A DNA stretch of 64,000 nucleotides from Rhodanobacter sp. L36 (lineage in GTDB: Bacteria; Pseudomonadota; Gammaproteobacteria; Xanthomonadales; Rhodanobacteraceae). The DNA lies in contig NZ_LMUV01000011.1 of assembly GCF_009765755.1 (NCBI RefSeq), positions 597,575 through 661,574 of the forward strand, in the 5' to 3' direction. Positions 57,539 to 64,000 of the stretch are shown here, piece after piece (within the stretch, counting starts at the first letter, position 1; every line of letters begins with the position of its first letter). A program made the position numbers and the translations under genes. The notes below the pieces were generated by a model. The model had not been told where the DNA came from. It did no database searches and saw only the letters and a list, made by a program, of their open reading frames with translations.

Positions 57539-58762
57539 ATGCCCCTGTCAGACGTTGCCGTCCGCAAGGCCAAGCCTGCGCCCAAGCCGTACAAGATGGC
57601 GGACGGTCGAGGGCTGTTTCTGCTGGTGAATCCGACCGGCTCCAAACTGTGGCGCTGGAAGTACCGGGTAGACGGGCGCGAGAAACTGCTGGCACTGGGC
57701 GCGTACCCCGAGCTTTCCCTGACCGCTGCCCGCGATGCGACAACCGACGCCCGCAAGCTATTGGCCAACGGCACCGACCCCGGAGAGGTGCGCAAGGCGG
57801 TCAAAGCTAAACGAATCGAGGCGGCAGCCGTTGCGTCCGACACCTTCGAGGCGGTGGCCCGCGAATGGATGGCACGGCAGGACGTGGCCGAAGTGACGGC
57901 CAACAAGACCCGCTGGATTCTGGAAACCTTCCTGTTTCCCGAGATTGGCAGGCGACCCATTGCCGAGGTGACGGCGCGCGAGCTGCTGGACGCGCTGCGC
58001 AAGGTCGAGGAAAGCGGCAGGCTGGAAAGCGCCAAGCGGGCCAAGATCAAGGCGGGGCAGGTATTCCGGTACGCCATGTTGGAAGGCAAGACGAACACTG
58101 ACCCGACTGCCAGCCTGCGGGGAGCGCTTAAGCCCCCCAGCGGCAAACACCATGCTGCCATCACTGACCCGGCACGGATGGGCGAGCTGCTGCGCGCGAT
58201 TGACGGCTTCACCGGGCAACCCGTGACGCTGGGCGCGCTGAAACTAGCCCCGCTGGTATTCGTGCGACCGGGTGAGTTGCGTCATGCAGAGTGGGTTGAG
58301 TTTGATCTGGTCGGGGCTATCTGGCGCATCCCCGGCGAGAAAATGAAGATGAAGGCCGCGCACCTTGTCCCGCTATCCAATCAAGCCGTGACAATGCTGC
58401 GCGAGCTGCACGCCTTCACCGGCGGCGACCGCTACGTGTTTCCTGGCCTGCGCACGGCATCCCGACCCATGTCAGAAAACACCGTCAATGCTGCCCTGCG
58501 ACGGCTGGGCTATAGCGGCGAGGAAATGACCGGGCACGGTTTCCGCAGCATGGCCGCGACGCGGTTAAACGAAATGGGCTGGAACGCGGATGCCATCGAG
58601 CGGCAACTGGCACATGCCGAATCCAACAAGGTGCGTGAGGCTTACACGCACGCGGCGCAGTATCTGGAAGTACGCACACGCATGATGCAGGCATGGGCCG
58701 ACTATCTGGACGGGCTGCGGGCTGGCGGAAAGGTTATTGCGATCGGTCGGAAGGTAAGCTAA
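57539..58762 (+). CDS. P4-type tyrosine integrase of the tRNA-Leu island
   Basis: A 407-aa integrase of the P4/CP4-57 type with the N-terminal DUF4102 arm-binding domain (MPLSDVAVRKAKPAPKPYKM, GRGLFLLVNPTGSKLWRWKY), a core-binding SAM-like domain and the catalytic domain. The catalytic residues are Arg in VFVRPGELRHAEW, HxxR in GHGFRSMAAT, His in LAHAESNKVREAY, and Tyr in AYTHAAQY. The start at 57539 has AAGGGA about 10 bp upstream. It would integrate at and excise from tRNA-Leu. The other att copy lies beyond the window. Confidence 0.93.
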   Translation: MPLSDVAVRKAKPAPKPYKMADGRGLFLLVNPTGSKLWRWKYRVDGREKLLALGAYPELSLTAARDATTDARKLLANGTDPGEVRKAVKAKRIEAAAVASDTFEAVAREWMARQDVAEVTANKTRWILETFLFPEIGRRPIAEVTARELLDALRKVEESGRLESAKRAKIKAGQVFRYAMLEGKTNTDPTASLRGALKPPSGKHHAAITDPARMGELLRAIDGFTGQPVTLGALKLAPLVFVRPGELRHAEWVEFDLVGAIWRIPGEKMKMKAAHLVPLSNQAVTMLRELHAFTGGDRYVFPGLRTASRPMSENTVNAALRRLGYSGEEMTGHGFRSMAATRLNEMGWNADAIERQLAHAESNKVREAYTHAAQYLEVRTRMMQAWADYLDGLRAGGKVIAIGRKVS

Positions 58763-58855
58763 TTACTTGAAACGCCGCGCTTAGGACGGCCATCTGAAAA
58801 CCGGGCACCTTCCCCGGCTGGCGCGGCACCTATTGAAGGGCGCAAAGGTGGCGCG

Positions 58856-59659
58856 ATGGATATCCTAAAGGGCGAACGCATACTGCCGGTGCGAGTTATC
58901 AGCGTGCGGCTGGCAGCCACGATTTTCGCCTTTGAACTTGGCGAGTGGAAGGGCGTAGAGATCGCCGAATCAGAGCTTGAGCCGTTCCTGCAGCCGCAAA
59001 CTGACAGTGACCAAGTCCGTGCTGGGACAAGCCCTCATTCTTGGGGTCAGCTAACACTGAAAGGGACAATCAGCCGCGCGCGTGATGCCATCGAATCTTT
59101 GCTCGTCCACTCCATTGACTCGGGAGGAGTGGCCGTACTGGTAGAACGCCGTGACTTGGCTGGCGCACTGGTCACCGGCGAGACTCTGGTGGACGTGGAT
59201 AAGGTGTTCGATTGGGCGGAGGTGCACGGACTGGAACCAGGCGATTTTTTTACTAATTACGTCGAAGATGAAACTGAGATAGCAATGGCCGCACTCTCGC
59301 GCATCAACGATGAGCGGGCACGCCTGGAAAACCCCGTCGAACATGCGCGCGTGATGAAACGAGTGGCTGATATGGATTCAGATTACGTAATAGAGCTGAT
59401 GAGGGAAAATGAAAGACTTCGACAACGAGCTCGCGAACGTGAACAGCCAGATGCACCACTGGATGGCCGCCAGCGCACCACGCTTCTGGCGATCATCGGC
59501 GCACTGGCTAATGCTGCAAAACTTGACCTTACCCAGCACTACAAAGCCGGTGAAGCCATCGCTGCAATGTTAGACGAGCAGGGTGTGAAGCTATCAGGCC
59601 GTTCGATTGGCGAACACTTGAAATCAGTTCGTGAAGCTATGAACAGACGGAAGGTCTAG
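58856..59659 (+). CDS. Hypothetical island protein
   Basis: A 267-aa protein with no enzyme motif. The middle has acidic and coiled-coil-like stretches (IELMRENERLRQRAREREQP). The C-terminus (RQRTTLLAIIGALANAAKLDL, KAGEAIAAMLDEQGVKLSGR, SIGEHLKSVREAMNRRKV) looks like a conserved tail seen in many integrative-element proteins, possibly DNA- or partner-binding. The function is unknown. Confidence 0.75.
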   Translation: MDILKGERILPVRVISVRLAATIFAFELGEWKGVEIAESELEPFLQPQTDSDQVRAGTSPHSWGQLTLKGTISRARDAIESLLVHSIDSGGVAVLVERRDLAGALVTGETLVDVDKVFDWAEVHGLEPGDFFTNYVEDETEIAMAALSRINDERARLENPVEHARVMKRVADMDSDYVIELMRENERLRQRAREREQPDAPLDGRQRTTLLAIIGALANAAKLDLTQHYKAGEAIAAMLDEQGVKLSGRSIGEHLKSVREAMNRRKV

Positions 59660-59761
59660 CGCCTCAAACTGCAATAGCGGCAATACAAGCTGCAATAGCA
59701 ACAACGGCGCAATGGTGATCGCGATGCTGTACTCGTTCTTAAACGACGAGGCTACATCACA

Positions 59762-59992
59762 ATGCACACCCTGCCCGAAACTGGCTACCTTCGTCTGCCG
59801 CAGATAGTCGGCAAACTCGCCACCAAGACCGCGCCGGCTATCCCCGCGATCTTCCCCGTCTGCCGTTCGACTTGGTGGGCAGGCGTCAAAGCTGGGCGCT
59901 ACCCGCAGCCCGTGAAGCTAGGTGAGCGAATTACCGCGTGGCGGGTCGAAGACATTCGAGCGCTGATCGAGCGGCCGGCACCCCAGCCGTGA
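59762..59992 (+). CDS. alpA: AlpA-family helix-turn-helix regulator / excisionase
   Basis: A 76-aa AlpA-type protein: GYLRLPQIVG, then FPVCRSTWWAGVKAGRYPQPVKLGE-like sequence (STWWAGVKAGRYPQPVKLG) and RITAWRVEDIRALIE. Such proteins regulate integrase genes or act as directionality factors in P4-like islands. It overlaps the next gene (GTGA). Confidence 0.85.
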   Translation: MHTLPETGYLRLPQIVGKLATKTAPAIPAIFPVCRSTWWAGVKAGRYPQPVKLGERITAWRVEDIRALIERPAPQP

Positions 59993-60459
59993 GTACGCGC
60001 AAACCGAACCCTCGGCTCGCCAAGATTCACAGGTCGTACTCCGTGGAAGAGGTCGCCCGGTTATATGGCACCCACCGCAACACGGTTAGGGCATGGATTC
60101 GAGCCGGACTTCCTACGATTGACGGCGGTCACCCGATCTTGATTGCTGGTCGTGACTTAGGCGCCTTTCTCCTAGCACGGCGCCAGCGAAACAAAAGACC
60201 GTGCGGGGTCGGCGAACTCTACTGTTGCCGATGCCGCGTCCCGCGAAAGCCTGCAGAAAGTCGCGCGGTCTACGAGCCGATGAATGCGGCGACCGGAAAT
60301 CTAGTTGGGGTCTGCTCGACGTGCTCGGCAAGGATGAATCGTCGGGTCAGCTTGGCGAAGTTGGAGGTTGTTCAAGGTGATTTGGCTGTTGCGATACCGG
60401 TAGCACAGGAACACATAGGCAAGAGCCATCAACCCTCCGTGAACTGTGCTTCGAACTAG
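59989..60459 (+). CDS. Helix-turn-helix protein with a C-terminal zinc-ribbon-like region
   Basis: A 156-aa protein starting at a GTG that overlaps the alpA stop. The N-terminal HTH (YSVEEVARLYGTHRNTVRAWIRAGLPTID is the region; key helix RNTVRAWIRAGLP) resembles MerR/excisionase folds. The C-terminal part has CCRCRVPRKPAES and VCSTCSARMNRR, a four-Cys metal site. It sits directly before a tyrosine recombinase and is likely its accessory DNA-binding partner. Confidence 0.72.
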   Translation: MSTRKPNPRLAKIHRSYSVEEVARLYGTHRNTVRAWIRAGLPTIDGGHPILIAGRDLGAFLLARRQRNKRPCGVGELYCCRCRVPRKPAESRAVYEPMNAATGNLVGVCSTCSARMNRRVSLAKLEVVQGDLAVAIPVAQEHIGKSHQPSVNCASN

Positions 60460-60471
60460 GAGTCTCGCACC

Positions 60472-61593
60472 ATGAAAAAATACAACCCAGCGAATGAGCG
60501 GATTAAGCGCGACTATTTTGCGTTTCTGAAAGAGGCCAGGCGCCAAAGCGAGAACTCAGTAGATGCTGCCGCCATGGCCATTGCACGCTTTGAGGCTGAC
60601 ACTAGGTTGCGAGATTTCAAAGCCTTCCACTTTGAGCAAGCCATCGCCTTCAAGCATCGCCTCGCCCGCCAAGAAAGCCGTGCCACGGGCGGCAAGCTCA
60701 GCAAGGCGACGTTGAACGCAACCCTCGCGCACCTCAAACGCTTCTTCCAGTGGCTGGCGCTTCAACCTGGCTACAAGTCGCGACTAAACTATCCAGATGC
60801 CGAATACTTCAACCTCTCGGAGAAGGATTCGCGTGTCGCCACAGCCCGTCGCCAGCGCGCCGTACCAACTATCGAACAGATCAAGCACGTCCTCGCCACG
60901 ATGCCGAACGATTCCGCCATAGACCGACGGAATCGCGCGCTTATTGCCTTTGCGCTGTTGAGCGGGGCACGCGATAGCGCCATCGCATCGATCAAACTCA
61001 AGCACGTTGACCTGAGTGCAGGGAACGTCTTTCAAGACGCGCGCGAGGTGAATACCAAGTTCAGCAAGAGCTTCACGACGACGTTTTTCCCTGTAGGCGA
61101 GGACGTTCGCCAGATCGTGGCCGATTGGGTCGTCTATCTTCGAGAAGTAATGCTTTGGGGCAACGACGATCCGCTCTTCCCGTCAACGATGGTTTCCACC
61201 GGTCCGACGCGGCAATTTCGTCGAGTCGGACTGACGCGGACGCATTGGAGCAATGCCGGTCCAATCAGGGGTATCTTTAAGGCGGCATTTGCTGAAGCTG
61301 GATTGCCGTATTTCAATCCGCACAGTTTCCGCAACACGCTGGTGCGCCTTGGTGAAACTTTGTGTCAGACACCCGAGACCTTCAAGGCGTGGAGCCAGAA
61401 TCTCGGTCACGACGGCGTGTTGACCACGTTCACGAGCTATGGCTCGGTTGATCCGCGGCGCCAGGGTGAAATAATCCGGTCGCTTCGATGCTGCCAGCCG
61501 GGGGGCGATGCTAAAACCGTCCGACTGGCAGAGGTTCTGATAGAGCAGATACGGAAGAGTGGGCTGCTGGAATCCAACGATTGCCCTAGCTAG
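60472..61593 (+). CDS. Second tyrosine recombinase
   Basis: A 373-aa tyrosine recombinase distinct from the P4-type integrase and from IntI. The N-terminal SAM-like core-binding domain (TLNATLAHLKRFFQWLALQPGYK) is followed by the catalytic domain. It has Arg in ALLSGARDSAIASIKLKHVD, HxxR in NPHSFRNTLVRLGE, His in QNLGHDGVLTTFTSYG, and the Tyr in SYG. It starts 12 bp after the HTH/zinc gene, forming a three-gene module with alpA. It is convergent with intI. Confidence 0.85.
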   Translation: MKKYNPANERIKRDYFAFLKEARRQSENSVDAAAMAIARFEADTRLRDFKAFHFEQAIAFKHRLARQESRATGGKLSKATLNATLAHLKRFFQWLALQPGYKSRLNYPDAEYFNLSEKDSRVATARRQRAVPTIEQIKHVLATMPNDSAIDRRNRALIAFALLSGARDSAIASIKLKHVDLSAGNVFQDAREVNTKFSKSFTTTFFPVGEDVRQIVADWVVYLREVMLWGNDDPLFPSTMVSTGPTRQFRRVGLTRTHWSNAGPIRGIFKAAFAEAGLPYFNPHSFRNTLVRLGETLCQTPETFKAWSQNLGHDGVLTTFTSYGSVDPRRQGEIIRSLRCCQPGGDAKTVRLAEVLIEQIRKSGLLESNDCPS

Positions 61594-61709
61594 GCAATTC
61601 GACGGCAACACATGGACGATAGAGCATTGCGCGGCGCCTTCTGACTACGGGTCGGTAGCAGTTGTAGAAAAAAGACGCCACGACTTTGAGCAACACCTTT
61701 GCCTGCCGA

Positions 61710-62723
61710 CTACAGGCGATCTAAAGGGCTCACGGTTCTTCGGATCGCATGGTGGACATGGGTGTAGATCATTGTTGTCTTCAAACTACGATGACCAAGA
61801 AGCAGCTGGATGGTGCGGATGTCGGTGCCTTCAGCGAGCAAGTGGGTGGCAAAGGAGTGCCGAAGCGTATGCACAGAGGCTTGCTTTGAGATGCCGGCAT
61901 CGGCGACTGCGCGTTTGAAGGCGATTTGAACATTGGACTCCGATGCGTGCCAACGTAGAAGTTGCCCGCTATGAGCACAGGCTCGCGTGACCCGAGATGG
62001 GAAAATGAACTGCCAGGCCAAGCTCCGGCTAGCCCTTGGATACTTTCTATCCAGCGCATTGGGCATCGGCGCAAAGCCGCGTCCGTGGGTCAAGTCGTGC
62101 TTGTGGAGTGACGCAACCCTCAACACATGCTGTTGTAGCGGTTGCAGAAGCCGGCCAGGAAGCACGGATACCCGGTCCTTGCCGCCTTTACCCGAACGGA
62201 TGCTGATGGTTCTATCGCGAAAATTCAGATCCTTGATTCGAAGCGTCATGCATTCGTTCACCCGCAAGCCGGCGCCATAGAGCAATTCGGCCATCAGACG
62301 AGGCGTCCCGTGCATGCGGGCAAGAACATCCCGCACCTTTTCAACATCCATGACTACGGGAAGCCGAGCCGGCTTCTGTATGCGTTTCAAGCTAGTCAAA
62401 TGGCCGACATCGATCTCAAGAACATCACGATACAAGAACAAAAGCGCGTTGAGAGCTTGAGACTGCGTGGAGGCCGAGACGCGCTGCTCTGCGGCCAAAT
62501 AGTTCACAAACTGCGTGATGCCGGCTGGCCCGACGTCGCGGGGATGCTGTTTGAGATGGAAGAAGATGTATCGCCGAATCCAGAATCGGTAGGCCTCCTC
62601 CGTGCGCAGGCTCAGGTGGCGCCGGCGGCAGACCGCGGAGACCTGATCCATGAGACGTGGGGCAGGGAGAGGTGGCGCGGGAAGTTCACCCCATAACGGT
62701 CGCTCCTTGTGGAAAAAGGACAT
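61710..62723 (-). CDS. intI: Integron integrase IntI
   Basis: A 337-aa tyrosine recombinase with the features specific to integron integrases. The N-terminus reads LMDQVSAVCRRRHLSLRTEEAYRFWIRRYIFFH. The catalytic domain has Arg in YGAGLRVNECMTL, Lys in GKGGKDR, HxLR in HTLRHSFATHLL, His in LLLGHRSLKTTMIYTH and Tyr in IYTH. It also contains the IntI-only insertion between motifs II and III (PMPNALDRKYPRASRS, WQFIFPS). It catalyses attI x attC recombination. It faces away from the cassette array, as in all typical integrons. It appears intact. Confidence 0.93.
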   Translation of the reverse strand: MSFFHKERPLWGELPAPPLPAPRLMDQVSAVCRRRHLSLRTEEAYRFWIRRYIFFHLKQHPRDVGPAGITQFVNYLAAEQRVSASTQSQALNALLFLYRDVLEIDVGHLTSLKRIQKPARLPVVMDVEKVRDVLARMHGTPRLMAELLYGAGLRVNECMTLRIKDLNFRDRTISIRSGKGGKDRVSVLPGRLLQPLQQHVLRVASLHKHDLTHGRGFAPMPNALDRKYPRASRSLAWQFIFPSRVTRACAHSGQLLRWHASESNVQIAFKRAVADAGISKQASVHTLRHSFATHLLAEGTDIRTIQLLLGHRSLKTTMIYTHVHHAIRRTVSPLDRL

Positions 62724-62737
62724 GAGATTACGCGATC

Positions 62738-62784
62738 GGACCGGCCCGCTGGGTCCGGCTATTCGTCAGCTTGTTAGCCGGACC
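62738..62784. repeat. Overlapping inverted repeats between intI and attI
   Basis: GGTCCGGCTA at 62752-62761 is a perfect inverted repeat of TAGCCGGACC at 62775-62784. GGACC at 62738-62742 could instead pair with GGTCC at 62752-62756, giving mutually exclusive hairpins. They lie in the intI 5' leader / attI upstream region. Confidence 0.55.
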
Positions 62785-62870
62785 GAGCACGGATAAGCTC
62801 GCGTGGAATCAGGATGTTGCGGTGCGAAGGCTTCGCAAGTTCAAGGACGTATAACCGGACCCAGGGGTCC

Positions 62871-62889
62871 GTCTAATTGGTAGTTAGGC
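62871..62889 (+). other. attI: attI recombination core
   Basis: GTCTAAT, 5 bp, then GTTAGGC, ending at 62889, form the L and R integrase-binding boxes in the arrangement seen in attI sites. The R box matches the G^TTRRRY consensus, so the predicted exchange point is between 62883 and 62884. It lies 147 bp from the intI start and directly before the first cassette. It lacks the stem-loop of an attC. Confidence 0.75.
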
Positions 62890-62987
62890 CCCAATGACCA
62901 AGGCGAAACATTCAGACGGCCGTATGTTCCTGGGAGCTGCACTTTTCCCTTCTGGGTTTCATTGCTGCGTTCGCATCGTTCTATGCG

Positions 62988-63308
62988 GTGACCAGCGCGC
63001 TCGTTTTTCCTTCTCATTTTTTTGCATTTTGGGTTTTCGTCAGTTTCGTAGCTTCGCTAATCCTTCTAGCGGGTGCCTGCATTGCCGTTAGTGACGTGTC
63101 CGGCTTCTGGCAGTTCCCGCTTCAAGCCTTTGCGGTAGCCGCAATCGTCGTTGGTGTCGCCGCCATCGTCAGCGCCGCGTTTGGTAACTGGCATCTACTC
63201 TTTGGGGCTCTAGGCTTCAGAGCGCTGGCCTGCCTTTTTGCGGGTGTTGGTGCCGGGTACGTCATGCGGCGTTTGCAAATCCGCTTCCTTCCTAGGCACC
63301 ATGCCTAA
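62988..63308 (+). CDS. Cassette 1 membrane protein (5' end possibly frameshifted)
   Basis: A strongly hydrophobic frame of 106 codons from a GTG at 62988, with about three or four helices (FWVFVSFVASLILLAGACIAV, FAVAAIVVGVAAIVSAAF, LFGALGFRALACLFAGVGAGYV). Its stop falls inside the following attC, as is common for cassette ORFs. The frame is open back to 62898 with hydrophobic sequence (LLGFIAAFASFY), whereas the only good ATG (62894) just after attI is in another frame. Either a non-ATG start is used or a single-base indel split the gene. The family is unknown. Confidence 0.6.
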   Translation: MTSALVFPSHFFAFWVFVSFVASLILLAGACIAVSDVSGFWQFPLQAFAVAAIVVGVAAIVSAAFGNWHLLFGALGFRALACLFAGVGAGYVMRRLQIRFLPRHHA

Positions 63309-63358
63309 CCAATCATTCAAGCGGACGGCTCCGCCGCCGCTTAATTCCAGCGTTAGAC
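63303..63358 (+). other. attC: attC site of cassette 1
   Basis: A 56-bp attC. R'' is GCCTAAC (63303-63309), L'' is TTCAAGC, then comes a short GC-rich arm pair with apical CGGCTCCGCCG, L' is GCTTAAT, and R' is GTTAGAC (63352-63358, matching GTTRRRY). The bottom strand would fold into the usual imperfect hairpin with an extra unpaired A. It closes a cassette of about 469 bp (62884-63352). Confidence 0.85.
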
Positions 63359-63371
63359 AAAGGGGAATAAC

Positions 63372-63752
63372 GTGCGTCACTTGAGCAAAATGATCGTCGC
63401 AGGTGCTGCCATCTATGCCTTCGTTGCTTCAGCTGGAGAAGTAACCGTTACAAAAGAGCTTCAGGCCGCAATGCAAGATATAGCCGTCCATTCTCAGGTC
63501 GTGATGGTTGACGGCTCGGGAGCCACTCCAAAGACCTTCCACGAAGACTCCGATCCCAAGACTCTTCAAATTGTCATGTTGGCTAAGCCCTCAGACGGAG
63601 CTGCTCAAGTTTCCAGCGATGGCGAGGTCATCTTTTTGCAAAAAGATACCTCCGAGAAGGAGCAGCAGTCCCTATTTGGGAGAGCCTTTTATCTCAAAGC
63701 CAAAGCGCGAGAGGCTGCTTCACAATCGGCAGGCGAGCACAGCTCACCGTAG
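63372..63752 (+). CDS. Cassette 2 exported protein of unknown function
   Basis: A 126-aa protein with a signal peptide (MRHLSKMIVAGAAIYAFVASAGE) and a soluble mature part (VTKELQAAMQDIAVHSQVVMVDG, LQIVMLAKPSDGAAQVSSDG). It has no recognised family. The start is GTG at 63372 with AGGGG about 8 bp upstream, 14 bp after the attC of cassette 1. It ends 3 bp before the next attC, the tight packing typical of gene cassettes. Confidence 0.75.
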   Translation: MRHLSKMIVAGAAIYAFVASAGEVTVTKELQAAMQDIAVHSQVVMVDGSGATPKTFHEDSDPKTLQIVMLAKPSDGAAQVSSDGEVIFLQKDTSEKEQQSLFGRAFYLKAKAREAASQSAGEHSSP

Positions 63753-63754
63753 GC

Positions 63755-63811
63755 GTCTAACATTGCGTTCAAGGCGGACGGCTACGCCGCCGCTTAACTC
63801 CTGCGTTAGGC
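63755..63811 (+). other. attC: attC site of cassette 2
   Basis: A 57-bp attC. R'' is GTCTAAC (63755-63761), L'' is TTCAAGG, the apical arm is CGGCTACGCCG, L' is GCTTAAC and R' is GTTAGGC (63805-63811). R'' and R' are perfectly complementary. Its stem is nearly identical to that of the first attC, showing one attC family. It closes a cassette of about 453 bp (63353-63805). Confidence 0.87.
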
Positions 63812-63814
63812 TTC

Positions 63815-64000
63815 ATGAAACAACTTGCCAAGCTCATAGCCATCAGCACGCTTTGCCTAGTCGTATTTGTCTGGGGGCGTTACCTTTTCCTTGAGGCCCG
63901 TACGGATTCGACGTACACGAACGCCAAGGTCGGGGACACAGAGAAGGCCATTGTCACCAAACTGGGTGTGCCAGACCAAGTGCTTCCATGCGGCAAGTAT
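63815..64000 (+). CDS. Cassette 3 protein, BamE/SmpA-like (partial)
   Basis: The first 62 codons of a gene that starts 4 bp after the second attC and runs off the window. An N-terminal hydrophobic segment (LAKLIAISTLCLVVFVWGRYLF) is followed by KVGDTEKAIVTKLGVPDQVL, which resembles the BamE/SmpA-type beta-alpha repeat (VGxTxxxVxxxLGxP). The family call is tentative because most of the protein is missing. Confidence 0.6.
   Translation, partial: MKQLAKLIAISTLCLVVFVWGRYLFLEARTDSTYTNAKVGDTEKAIVTKLGVPDQVLPCGKY

Larger units (their letters stand above)
61710..64000. mobile_element. Chromosomal integron: intI, attI and at least two full cassettes
   Basis: IntI on the minus strand, an attI-like core, and a co-oriented series of single-gene cassettes separated by attC sites of one type form a complete integron that continues past the window edge. 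The visible cassettes encode envelope-type proteins rather than drug resistance, as in sedentary chromosomal integrons. It lies about 4.4 kb from tRNA-Leu, after the P4-type integrase and the AlpA/HTH/recombinase module. Confidence 0.87.

Noticed and set aside
62771..62780. TTGTTAGCCG near the intI start as the attI exchange site
   Set aside because: GTTAGCC does not fit G^TTRRRY and has no paired L box at the right spacing, whereas 62871-62889 has both.

Overview
The window is a chromosomal segment of a GC-rich gammaproteobacterium. Gene content and order (xseA, ispG, aat, trxB, ald, ftsK-lolA, rarA, serS, ligA-epmA, orn, folP-glmM, tpiA-secG), the DUF2339/DUF3999 pair and a REP palindrome with the core CCGGCGCAGGCCGG all suggest order Xanthomonadales, probably Rhodanobacteraceae (Dyella/Rhodanobacter/Luteibacter type). 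The taxon is an inference from gene content and sequence character. No rRNA or CRISPR array was seen.

Layout. (1) 1-27.5 kb is mostly housekeeping: a slipin, exonuclease VII large subunit, a phospholipase D-type synthase, an acetyl-CoA hydrolase/transferase, isoprenoid synthesis (ispG), an N-end-rule transferase (aat), thioredoxin reductase, alanine dehydrogenase, then ftsK-lolA ... rarA ... serS. The lolA-rarA interval carries DUF1275, DUF2339 and DUF3999 membrane genes and a large propeller-type diguanylate cyclase. The rarA-serS interval carries a decayed glycosyltransferase and a sulfotransferase-like gene. (2) 27.5-34 kb is an accessory block next to tRNA-Ser(TGA). It holds a UvrD-type helicase remnant, a MobA/MobL relaxase-like gene coupled to a 66-aa ORF and a HEPN/RES toxin-like gene, a 1-kb stretch without a convincing gene, AT-richer hypothetical genes, and a broken yfiR-yfiN pair cut off inside yfiN. 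(3) 34-42.8 kb holds a second diguanylate cyclase, small proteins (one Cys-rich), a secreted alpha/alpha-barrel-like protein, a receiver-only response regulator, a CPA2 antiporter and an MFS exporter. (4) 42.9-57.3 kb is core again: ligA-epmA-gloA2, aqpZ, an MHS-type MFS transporter, sbcB, orn, folP-glmM-2OG oxygenase, an SDR, tpiA, secG and tRNA-Leu(GAG). (5) 57.3-64 kb is a mobile region anchored at tRNA-Leu. It has a P4-type integrase with clustered repeats in front of it, a hypothetical gene, an AlpA-HTH/zinc-HTH-tyrosine recombinase module, and then an integron: IntI on the minus strand, an attI-like core, and at least two gene cassettes bounded by recognisable attC sites, with a third cassette running off the right edge.

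How the parts relate. The core genes are ordinary and mostly full length. The most noteworthy content is the integron nested in the tRNA-Leu island, where three different tyrosine recombinases lie within about 5.2 kb, followed by the relaxase/66-aa/RES operon and the chimeric junction that removed the catalytic part of a YfiN-like cyclase while leaving its periplasmic repressor YfiR.
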